Program-made: the position numbers and the translations under genes
In this document: positions 8,453-15,043 of the stretch, one piece after another
Layout: each line of letters opens with the position of its first letter
Position numbering within the stretch: position 1 is the first letter of the stretch
Origin: Candidatus Cloacimonadota bacterium
GTDB lineage: Bacteria; Cloacimonadota; Cloacimonadia; Cloacimonadales; TCS61
NCBI GenBank assembly: GCA_029932755.1
Contig: JAOZPK010000013.1
Coordinates: 1 to 25,848, forward strand
DNA length: 25,848 bases
Direction of reading: 5' to 3'
Notes under the pieces: generated by a model
What the model was told of the DNA's origin: nothing
The model's input: only the letters and a program-made list of their open reading frames with translations
Databases searched by the model: none

Positions 8453-10759
8453 TCACTTCAATAACAAACATTTTTTACTGGCAATCGCTTCACCATTTAC
8501 TTTTAACTGATACATATAAATTCCTGATGAAACAGTCTTGTTATTTTCATCTTTTCCATCCCAAACTACAGAATGCTGACCGGCTGAAAGCTGATAGGCT
8601 GAATCGCTGACAAGCTGTTTTACTTTTTGTCCTTTTATGTTGTAGATATCAAGCTGAACTTCTCCTTCTTCCGGTAGATTGAATACAATTGATGTTATTG
8701 GATTGAATGGATTAGGATAATTGGAAAGCGTTAACTCTGGTATTAGTAATTCATCATGCGCTGATGTCTCGATTGAATAATTATACGTTGAGATACATTC
8801 CAATTGCTCACAAAAAAAGTAGTCCTCATCACCTTGAGAGTAAAAAGTTATGTTATTATATCTTGAGTTAAGGTTAAAATGATCAAATGGTTCTAATTCA
8901 CCACTTGGGTTGCCTTCGAGATCATATAAATATACAGTAAACTCGCTGGGACTGAATAACACATTATTTTTTAACTTACAACCACTCCATTTTGAAGTAT
9001 TTTGAGTTGAGAATATAAATTCAGGATTTATCGGATCATCCAAACTGTAAAACAGATCACCTCCAGAATTACTACTTTGACTTATATTCAAATAATCATT
9101 AATCTTGAAAATTCTGGGACTATTTGTAAAATTTATTATTTGACTTACTAGTTCAGGATTTTCTTCTTCAAAACCGTCATAAATCAACAAATCTTTCATA
9201 CCACTATCATTACTTTTTTGAATATATAAATATCCTTCGTAGAAAAAAAATGGTTGTACTATTTCTGTGAATTCAAATAACAATATTTGCTCGATATTCT
9301 CAGGATCTGAAATATCATATTTACTAATTTCATAGGATTGAATGTTCACCGACGAACAAATGTAAATATAATCCAGTTCATTTTCATTAATCAGAAAAGA
9401 TGATATTCCATTTAATAATATATCAAACTGCAAGATAGGATTAGAAAGATTAGAAATATCAAATACTTTAAAATATGAGTTTTCGTCTGGATTAGAATAA
9501 GTAGTTAAATAAATATAATTATTTATTATCTTAAAATCTATCATAAATAAATCTTCAAAAACAATCATATTCAGAGTTGGTGAGTTCACCTCTTCTATAT
9601 TATAAACATATAATCCACCTGAATAACCGGTAGTTATTATCTGATTATTATATATTTTGTGAATAGATGTATTAATTCTATTATTTATAAATTTATTTAC
9701 ATATTCAATTGTTCCATTATTATAATTCATTAATAATACACCATTATAAAATGTTCCTACATATAAATGATCATTATCATATATAAGAGCTCCAGATGTA
9801 ACGAAGTAGGGATTAACTTGTGTTAACTCTTCAATAGGATATTCCCAAAAATCGAACATAAAAGGATTTTCTATATCTGTAATATCAACAATTTCTATAC
9901 CGTCACACTGAGAGGGGATAAGTATAAAATCATCTATTCTAATACAATCACCAAAAGGGCTTGAAGTACTTTGTCTATAATGAGTACTAAGTAATTCTAT
10001 GTTCGATATGTCTGAAAAATCATAAAAAGAAATACTTTCATTTCCCAAAAGAACCAATGTGCTATCATCAATCGCATACATTTTCAAAAATGCAGTTGGA
10101 CATAATTCAAAATTAACAGAACTAATTACTTGAATATCAAAGATATCCGTATAGTCATAAACATCAAAGATGTATTCACCCGGATTACGTTGTCGTAAAA
10201 AATAATTATCTCTTAGGGGCTCTGTCCATGTTTGTATAACAAATGAAGTAACCTCTTCAAAAGTGATGGGATCCATAAAAACCAATTGAGTATAAAACCA
10301 ACTATTATTAATTTCTTCTAGTTTATGATAAGCAAGATAATTACCATAATTTCTTAAAATATAATTTTTAATATCTTCTGGAAAAACAATACTGTCAGCT
10401 ACAAACGGTTCATAAGGATTGGAAATATCTATTTTATATAATGCACTATGAATTTCGCTCTGATATGTTACACTAGTAGAAACAGAAACAAAAACATTAG
10501 ATCCTATTTTCTCAATTCCGTCAACATCTCCCTCTATCGGAATCAAACTTATTTTATTAAGTTCTCCATTTTCATCAACAGCATTGATTTCAAACCCATA
10601 ATGACTGATAGCATATAAATAATCATCTTCAATCAATAAGCGATGAAATTCGCCATAATCACCACTTGCTGCAAATTCATCTATTTTATCAAATTCACAT
10701 GTTAAAGATAATAAAATTATTGGAAACAAACATAAAAGAATAGTTAATTCATTTTTCAT
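8453..10759 (-). CDS. Secreted LVIVD-repeat propeller protein with C-terminal sorting (FlgD-like) domain
   Basis: 768 aa from the ATG at 10759, chosen because AGGAGCC sits just upstream and a signal peptide begins there (MKNELTILLCLFPIILLSLT, then Cys21); in-frame codons further upstream add a non-signal leader. The lipobox is imperfect (SLTC), so lipidation is uncertain. The body holds repeated 'DIS[ND]..NP..' blades (ISNPYEPFV, ISNIELLS, ITDIENPFMF, ISNLSNPIL, ISDPENIEQ), matching LVIVD-type beta-propeller repeats. The last 85 residues are a FlgD-Ig/type A sorting domain: NYPNPFNPITSIVFNLP, VVWDGKDENN, SGIYMYQLKVNG, final KKCLLLK. It is therefore probably exported to the surface by a type IX-like route. 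Binding partner unknown. Confidence 0.85.
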   Translation of the reverse strand: MKNELTILLCLFPIILLSLTCEFDKIDEFAASGDYGEFHRLLIEDDYLYAISHYGFEINAVDENGELNKISLIPIEGDVDGIEKIGSNVFVSVSTSVTYQSEIHSALYKIDISNPYEPFVADSIVFPEDIKNYILRNYGNYLAYHKLEEINNSWFYTQLVFMDPITFEEVTSFVIQTWTEPLRDNYFLRQRNPGEYIFDVYDYTDIFDIQVISSVNFELCPTAFLKMYAIDDSTLVLLGNESISFYDFSDISNIELLSTHYRQSTSSPFGDCIRIDDFILIPSQCDGIEIVDITDIENPFMFDFWEYPIEELTQVNPYFVTSGALIYDNDHLYVGTFYNGVLLMNYNNGTIEYVNKFINNRINTSIHKIYNNQIITTGYSGGLYVYNIEEVNSPTLNMIVFEDLFMIDFKIINNYIYLTTYSNPDENSYFKVFDISNLSNPILQFDILLNGISSFLINENELDYIYICSSVNIQSYEISKYDISDPENIEQILLFEFTEIVQPFFFYEGYLYIQKSNDSGMKDLLIYDGFEEENPELVSQIINFTNSPRIFKINDYLNISQSSNSGGDLFYSLDDPINPEFIFSTQNTSKWSGCKLKNNVLFSPSEFTVYLYDLEGNPSGELEPFDHFNLNSRYNNITFYSQGDEDYFFCEQLECISTYNYSIETSAHDELLIPELTLSNYPNPFNPITSIVFNLPEEGEVQLDIYNIKGQKVKQLVSDSAYQLSAGQHSVVWDGKDENNKTVSSGIYMYQLKVNGEAIASKKCLLLK

Positions 10760-10788
10760 TTTTGGCTCCTTGAATAAATTATTAACAC

Positions 10789-10853
10789 CCTTGCGAAGGT
10801 TTATCAGCCTCAAGCTTGGTTTTAGAACTTCTTTTATTATGACCTTCGCAAGG
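10789..10853. repeat. 12-bp perfect inverted repeat in the leader of the propeller gene
   Basis: CCTTGCGAAGGT (10789-10800) and ACCTTCGCAAGG (10842-10853) are exact complements with 41 bases between them, starting 30 bases upstream of the propeller start codon. Each arm is itself nearly palindromic (CCTTgcgAAGG). A related degenerate pair occurs near 24957-24987. Probably a dispersed palindromic repeat, possibly acting on the mRNA leader. Confidence 0.65.
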
Positions 10854-10960
10854 TTTACATCATTCCGTTCCCAAAACAATCCGTCAGATGCCGGAGTAAA
10901 CATTTTGGAACAAGAAATAAAATCAGCACTGGAAGTACATCTCCAGTGCTTTAAGATTAA

Positions 10961-11341
10961 CTAATTACCTGCTGGTGGATCATTTGGAATTGGTTCACTT
11001 TGCCCTGGTAATGTGCATTTTACTAAACCATCTTGATAATGGAACACACCAGTAACCGATCTTGTATTCTGAGTAGCCGTATAATCATAAAACTGTGGAC
11101 TGACCCCAATACCATTCCAGCCTACCATTGGTGGTGTTAGGTTATATACATTCCCTGATGCCCGAGTTATTACCCAACCGGTAGCCTGACCTACTGCTCT
11201 AAATGTAACAGATTCATGTCCCCAATTACGACTATAAACATTCCATACTTCAACATCAATTGTTTCTGCATGCAATATAACAGAACCTAAAACAAAAATT
11301 GCTATTAAAACAATTATTATTGTATTTTTTCTAGAAAACAT
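10961..11341 (-). CDS. Small exported protein of unknown function
   Basis: 126 aa from the ATG at 11341, preceded by AAGGAG; the in-frame ATG at 11458 has no ribosome-binding site and would bury the signal peptide. Residues 1-26 are a signal peptide (MFSRKNTIIIVLIAIFVLGS VILHA). The mature protein is about 100 residues, rich in aromatic and small polar residues (VEVWNVYSRNWGHESVTFRAVG, WVITRASGNVYNLTPPMVGWNG), and suggests a small all-beta fold. It ends in a proline-rich tail, EPIPNDPPAGN. There are few charged residues and one Cys. No family recognised. It precedes the propeller gene by about 200 bases on the same strand and may share its transcript. Confidence 0.65.
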   Translation of the reverse strand: MFSRKNTIIIVLIAIFVLGSVILHAETIDVEVWNVYSRNWGHESVTFRAVGQATGWVITRASGNVYNLTPPMVGWNGIGVSPQFYDYTATQNTRSVTGVFHYQDGLVKCTLPGQSEPIPNDPPAGN

Positions 11342-11374
11342 TTTATTTCTCCTTTTGAGAGTCGGCTTGTATGC

Positions 11375-11417
11375 ATTGGCTTTTCGGAGAAAAACAGACG
11401 CTTTTCTTCCCGCCAAT
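11375..11417 (-). promoter_or_regulatory. Leader hairpin before the small exported protein
   Basis: ATTGGC (11375-11380) and GCCAAT (11412-11417) close a stem whose inner part also pairs largely (GGGAAGAAAA against TTTTTCTCC on the minus strand). It ends 34 bases before the start codon, so it lies in the mRNA leader. No T-run follows, so it is not an obvious terminator. Confidence 0.35.
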
Positions 11418-11507
11418 CCACAAAACAATCTCCTCTTATTTTTATAAAAGATTAACATTCAATTCAATCATTTCTCGGGAAACGTTAATTTCTTAAAGAG
11501 AGATTCT

Positions 11508-11543
11508 TCACACAAACTTATTCTTACAGATAATGAACAACAT
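11508..11543 (-). CDS. Possible 11-codon leader peptide behind a strong, hairpin-masked RBS
   Basis: ATG at 11543 reads MLFIICKNKFV then TGA. It is preceded by AAGGAGGT at an ideal distance, and that ribosome-binding site is partly enclosed in an 8-bp hairpin (11551-11572). A reading frame this short may be a leader peptide, a decayed gene start, or chance; the strong Shine-Dalgarno sequence is the only support. Confidence 0.25.
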   Translation of the reverse strand: MLFIICKNKFV

Positions 11544-11550
11544 ATCTACC

Positions 11551-11697
11551 TCCTTCAAAACAAATTGAAGGAAGAGAGTCCACAAATATTTTGACATCCA
11601 ATCGATGTTAATTATTAATGTCTCTGGGAAGAGTGCTGTGGAGATTCATTTGCAAGGGTACCAGCTTTGCTGTATCGAAACACTCTCTTCCTTTTTT
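11551..11697 (-). promoter_or_regulatory. Riboswitch-like structured leader (minus strand) or small RNA (plus strand)
   Basis: A 10-bp perfect closing helix is formed by GGAAGAGAGT (11570-11579) and ACTCTCTTCC (11682-11691). Inside are TACCAGC/GCTGTA around TTT (11659-11674), CCACA/TGTGG (11580-11584 with 11637-11641) and ACATC/GATGT (11594-11608). On the minus strand the closing helix is followed by a second hairpin (TCCTTCAA 11551-11558 with TTGAAGGA 11565-11572) that covers part of an AAGGAGGT ribosome-binding site. The two helices share bases 11570-11572, so they compete. On the plus strand the closing helix is followed by seven T (11692-11698), so a terminated small RNA is the alternative. 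No known riboswitch, 6S or SRP consensus was recognised. Confidence 0.45.
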
Positions 11698-11698
11698 T

Positions 11699-12088
11699 CA
11701 ATTTAAATACAATTTAGGCTTTTTTTTCTTTTGTTTCATTTAATAATGCTAAGTACAATTCCAGAAAAAAAAAAAAAATGAAAACTTTGTCAAATCTTTT
11801 GTTGTTTTTTCGAATTATAGATTCCACTTTCGTGGGAATGACAACAAGCCGTCACTCAGAAAACTCTTCTTGCTGTTACTCAGCCAAATGCTGATAAATC
11901 TTAACGAAGATTAAGGGATTTTATTGTTAGTCAATCCTTCCTATGGAGAACAACGTGAGAGATTCGTCAGGACGACTAATTTTATTTCCGTGTTCTCAGT
12001 GCTCTTTGTGGTTATTTTACAGAAGATGTCGTTTTGCTTTGCAAAGCCAACATTAATTGTTCGTTTTTGTTCGTTGCTAATAAATTCT
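11699..12088. other. Gene-free spacer with decayed repeat fragments
   Basis: I see no convincing gene here. It contains a run of 13 A (11765-11777), a fragment ATTCCACTTTCGTGGGAATGACA (split here as ATTCCAC-TTTCGTG-GGAATGACA, about 11821-11843) that resembles widespread 'attccca...tgggaatgaca' intergenic palindromes, and a stretch near 11990-12020 (GTGTTCTCAGTGCTCTTTGTGGTTA) of the common 'ctcagtg..ctctgtggtta' repeat type. The short plus-strand frame at 11924-12175 lacks a ribosome-binding site and overlaps the next gene. Confidence 0.5.
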
Positions 12089-13069
12089 CTATTCTTCTCT
12101 TTCTATAAATTCCCAATGCAGATGAGTTCTGGTTTTAAAAGTATAGAACTTCATAAATTTCAGCATTCTGGGTAAATCGTAGTCCGGTTCAACTTGGAAA
12201 TAATCATAGTTATCAAAACTTTCATTTAATATGGAAGAATCAATAACCAAAACTACTTCAGAGAATTTATTAATGGAATCATATACAGATTCACTATATT
12301 GGAAGTAATGGACATCTTGTGGAGTATAATTCTTGAGCGAATCTCGTAATGTTGTAAAGTAAACAGAATTCTCTTCTGACGCCACAACCGCTAAAGGTAT
12401 ATTCGGGTTAAATGCTTCTACTAATCGTGCCGGCAGAGCTTCTAATTTCTTATGTTCATAATAATGAACAAGTCCCTTAACGCCGCTGAATGTAAACCAG
12501 ATCGCAACCAGAATCGAAACATACTGAGCAATCAATTTCATTCTACTGACCTTTGAAATCTGTCCGATAAATGCAAGAGGTATTAAGAAAACCGATGTTC
12601 CAAAGAAAAATCCTAAAAACAGCATCATTCCACTGAGTGCACCACTCAGATCTACCGCTTTAGAAAGTGCAATAAGGAATGAAGGACAAAAATTAATCCC
12701 AGTAAGGATTCCAAGTATAAAGGCACTTTTAGTAAATTTTGTCACTTTAGGAACATGACAGCTTTTTGCTTTTTTTGTGGTTCTTACTGTAGAGAGCACA
12801 AGATATACTGACAACAGAATGTAGGCTATTGAAGTAAATAATTCACGATTAACAGATGCAATTTGAGCTCCGGTATAACCGGCTATCGCGCCAAAAGCAA
12901 GATAGGAAACGAATCTACCAGCAGAAATTTCCAAAACAGCTAACAAGCTTTTACTTAATTTTCTATCTTCCGAAATTAGATATGGCAAGTAAATTGGAGA
13001 ACAGGTTACCAGGCATGCAGTTCCGGTTGTTAATCCCAGTATTGTTCCTTCGATAAGTGTTTTTATCAC
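12089..13069 (-). CDS. DsbD/CcdA-like transmembrane thiol-electron transporter with extra C-terminal domain
   Basis: 326 aa with a GTG start (13069; GAGGAA just upstream; the ATG two bases earlier hits an immediate stop). Residues 1-205 form the six-helix DsbD_2/CcdA-like fold: TGTACLVTCSPIYLPYL near the N-terminus (Cys19, Cys23) and GINFCPSFLIALSKAV in the fourth helix region supply the membrane cysteines. This family passes reducing equivalents across the inner membrane. The remaining ~120 residues form a soluble domain (NIPLAVVASEENSVYFTTLRDSL ... FVEREE-like acidic end) without a CXXC motif that I do not recognise. It follows the beta-barrel gene by 12 bases at the end of the ferredoxin operon, so it may help mature cysteine-rich partners. 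Related efflux-permease roles are possible. Confidence 0.7.
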   Translation of the reverse strand: MIKTLIEGTILGLTTGTACLVTCSPIYLPYLISEDRKLSKSLLAVLEISAGRFVSYLAFGAIAGYTGAQIASVNRELFTSIAYILLSVYLVLSTVRTTKKAKSCHVPKVTKFTKSAFILGILTGINFCPSFLIALSKAVDLSGALSGMMLFLGFFFGTSVFLIPLAFIGQISKVSRMKLIAQYVSILVAIWFTFSGVKGLVHYYEHKKLEALPARLVEAFNPNIPLAVVASEENSVYFTTLRDSLKNYTPQDVHYFQYSESVYDSINKFSEVVLVIDSSILNESFDNYDYFQVEPDYDLPRMLKFMKFYTFKTRTHLHWEFIEREE

Positions 13070-13081
13070 ATTTCCTCGTTA

Positions 13082-14518
13082 TTAAAAAATAAACGTTGAT
13101 CCAAAATATATCAAATTTTGTTTTTGTATATTGTAAAAATCAGTATATTCATTTTTGATCCAAAATGATTGTAATGAATTCAGAAAATATTCAATTTTTA
13201 GTGAGTAAGATGTGAACAGATCAAATGAATATTTAATATTTACAGTTGAATATATATCCTTAAAAAGATACTGATTCTGTTCAATAAATCCCAAAGTTCC
13301 TTCGTTTTCCGGATTGTATTTTATTCCTGACAATAAATAAGAATTGTTTAAATTCTCAATAGAATAAGAATACATTGCATGAATCCGAAGCATATTAGAA
13401 ACTCGATAAATTTGTGATGTTTCATTATCATAGCAGGAACGATTTATATAAGAGACAAAACCGGAGATTCCGTTACGGAATCTTCTTGAATAGCGTAGTT
13501 GCGTAACAAAATTGTGATCCTGTTCATTATTGATCTTATCTGAAATATTATTATAATATTGCACTTTTGCTTTAATGGAGCTAAATAGATCGATTTTATT
13601 ATCGTATTCAAATCCACCACCCAGATTCATCTGATCGAATAAGCTTAATTCATTAAGATCATCTTTATAATACATTCTCCCAAAGACTTTCATATGATCC
13701 GCAATTTTAAAGAAAAGTTTTGCATCAGTATAGCTGTCATAATCACTTGCTTGATGAACTTCATATTCATCATTGTTTTCTTCTAAAGGAACAACATATC
13801 TATATTCCAAATCACGCAAGTTTGAATAGACATTCAAGCTTAGTTTCCCAAAATCCTGTTTCAAATGCAAAATCGCACTGGAGGTCATTTGTTGTTGCGT
13901 GTTATAAACTACACCCGGTAAATTCAAAAAGTTTGTTTCATCAGGATTATAATAACGATTATTGAACTGTAATCTAAGATAAGTAGTTTCCTGTTTGTAA
14001 AACAAACTTAATTTTAAATTATTAGTAAGAAATGAATTACGCCGTTCATGACTTTTTTCAGAATAGAAAATCTCTTCCTTCACATCATAAGAAAATTCTT
14101 CGCTAATCTTACCTGTTAATTCATGTTGATATTTCAGACCGAATTTCCCTTTTGTATTGATACTTTCTGCTTCTTGGGAAGCTCCTGTAACCATGTTGAT
14201 ATCATGTTTTGCATTGGTAGTGAAATAATTCAATGAAATTTGTGACCAGTTAGTTAAGTTGAATCTTCTCTGTTGATCTAAATCCTTTGGCTCTTGTTCG
14301 TTGGATGGATCAAATTTATCTTTTTCATCATCGGTTAAATTACCTAACCAAATAAATGGTATGCATAATGTTTCTCCAAACGGTTTTCGATATAATGATC
14401 TGGCTATTTTATAATATTTATTTTTAGATTTTGCATTAGATTTATTGTTATGCTCTTCATCAGAAAATACTTGAGAAATTGAGAATAAAATTAGAAGTAA
14501 TATTAATATTTTTTTCAT
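13082..14518 (-). CDS. Predicted outer-membrane beta-barrel protein of the ferredoxin operon
   Basis: 478 aa from the ATG at 14518, where a signal peptide starts (MKKILILLLILFSISQVFS); a GTG four codons upstream abuts the previous stop. After a short periplasmic segment (YRKPFGETLCIPFIWLGNLTDDEKDKFDP) the protein is a long series of alternating polar and aromatic strands (ISLNYFTTNAKHDINMVTG, FGLKYQHELTGKISEEFSYD, LKLSLFYKQETTYLRLQFNNRY, TVNIKYSFDLFTSYSLKIEYF). It ends in ...IYFGSTFIF, a terminal-Phe signal typical of barrel insertion. Perhaps 16 or more strands; not a known porin family to me. It lies between two ferredoxin genes and the DsbD-like gene, so it may house or anchor the electron carriers, as MtrB does for cytochromes. 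Confidence 0.7.
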   Translation of the reverse strand: MKKILILLLILFSISQVFSDEEHNNKSNAKSKNKYYKIARSLYRKPFGETLCIPFIWLGNLTDDEKDKFDPSNEQEPKDLDQQRRFNLTNWSQISLNYFTTNAKHDINMVTGASQEAESINTKGKFGLKYQHELTGKISEEFSYDVKEEIFYSEKSHERRNSFLTNNLKLSLFYKQETTYLRLQFNNRYYNPDETNFLNLPGVVYNTQQQMTSSAILHLKQDFGKLSLNVYSNLRDLEYRYVVPLEENNDEYEVHQASDYDSYTDAKLFFKIADHMKVFGRMYYKDDLNELSLFDQMNLGGGFEYDNKIDLFSSIKAKVQYYNNISDKINNEQDHNFVTQLRYSRRFRNGISGFVSYINRSCYDNETSQIYRVSNMLRIHAMYSYSIENLNNSYLLSGIKYNPENEGTLGFIEQNQYLFKDIYSTVNIKYSFDLFTSYSLKIEYFLNSLQSFWIKNEYTDFYNIQKQNLIYFGSTFIF

Positions 14519-14530
14519 ATCATTATCCAC

Positions 14531-14776
14531 TTAATAGATTGCATCTTCAGGACAGATCGCAATACACTTACCACATTGATTACATTTAGTTTGATCTATT
14601 ATTGCTTTTCCATCTTCACCGATCTCAATTGCATCTTTAGGACAGATACCGATACAAGCACCGCATGAATTACAGGCAGATTTATCTACATTATATTCCG
14701 GATTGCTCACTTTATCGCAACCAATATAAACCATAAGGATTATGATTAGAATTAATATTATTCCAATCTTTTTCAT
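14531..14776 (-). CDS. Exported 2[4Fe-4S] ferredoxin, probably lipid-anchored
   Basis: 81 aa. The N-terminus is a hydrophobic export signal (MKKIGIILILIIILMVYIGC) whose Cys20 follows Ile-Gly, a near-lipobox. The mature part is a compact bacterial 2[4Fe-4S] ferredoxin with CNSCGACIGICP and CNQCGKCIAICP, all eight cysteines in canonical CX2CX2CX3CP spacing. Cytoplasmic ferredoxins lack such leaders, and there is no twin-arginine motif, so a Sec-exported ferredoxin assembled outside the cytoplasm is implied, which is odd. Its ATG overlaps the stop of the upstream 80-aa ferredoxin (ATGA) and the barrel gene follows almost directly. Confidence 0.85.
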   Translation of the reverse strand: MKKIGIILILIIILMVYIGCDKVSNPEYNVDKSACNSCGACIGICPKDAIEIGEDGKAIIDQTKCNQCGKCIAICPEDAIY

Positions 14777-15015
14777 TTATTCTTCCTTATTGCTTTATAT
14801 GTACAACTTGTAATACAAATCTCACAATCTATACACAATTTCGTATCTATCACTGCTTTTCCATCAATTATTTCTATTGCATTTGTAGGACAAACGCCAA
14901 TGCAGTCTCCACAGCCAACGCAGGAATTTGGTACTATAAAAATATTACCTTTAGTAATTGCAAAAAGTGAAAGTGCAACTAAAATAATTATAATAATTAT
15001 TAATTTTATTTTCAT
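14773..15015 (-). CDS. Exported or membrane-tethered 2[4Fe-4S] ferredoxin
   Basis: 80 aa with a hydrophobic N-terminus (MKIKLIIIIIILVALSLFAITKG) that lacks a lipobox Cys, so it is either cleaved or kept as a membrane anchor. Two cluster motifs follow: CVGCGDCIGVCP and CIDCEICITSCT. The second lacks the usual Pro after the fourth Cys but keeps all four cysteines. GAGGAAAG precedes the ATG. It is coupled by a 4-base ATGA overlap to the 81-aa ferredoxin; the two are about the same size and order of motifs and probably arose by duplication, one becoming lipid-anchored. Confidence 0.85.
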   Translation of the reverse strand: MKIKLIIIIIILVALSLFAITKGNIFIVPNSCVGCGDCIGVCPTNAIEIIDGKAVIDTKLCIDCEICITSCTYKAIRKNK

Positions 15016-15043
15016 CTTTCCTCAATCTTTTAAGTTACGGTTG

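Noticed and set aside
11570..11697. 6S RNA, 4.5S/SRP RNA or a known riboswitch (c-di-GMP, TPP, cobalamin, glycine)
   Set aside because: The length and loop sequences do not match the conserved motifs I know for these classes; GCAAAGC resembles a c-di-GMP-I word, but here it is simply a hairpin loop.
11765..11777. Run of 13 A as a possible slippage or phase-variation site
   Set aside because: It is not in or just upstream of a gene; homopolymer length may also be an assembly artefact.
11924..12175. 83-codon plus-strand frame beside the DsbD-like gene
   Set aside because: No ribosome-binding site; its 3' half is antisense to the DsbD-like gene and its 5' half reads through common intergenic repeat text.
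13082..14518. Assigning the barrel as MtrB/PioB
   Set aside because: The overall character and operon position are suggestive, but I see no specific MtrB/PioB motif and no multihaem CXXCH cytochrome in the window.
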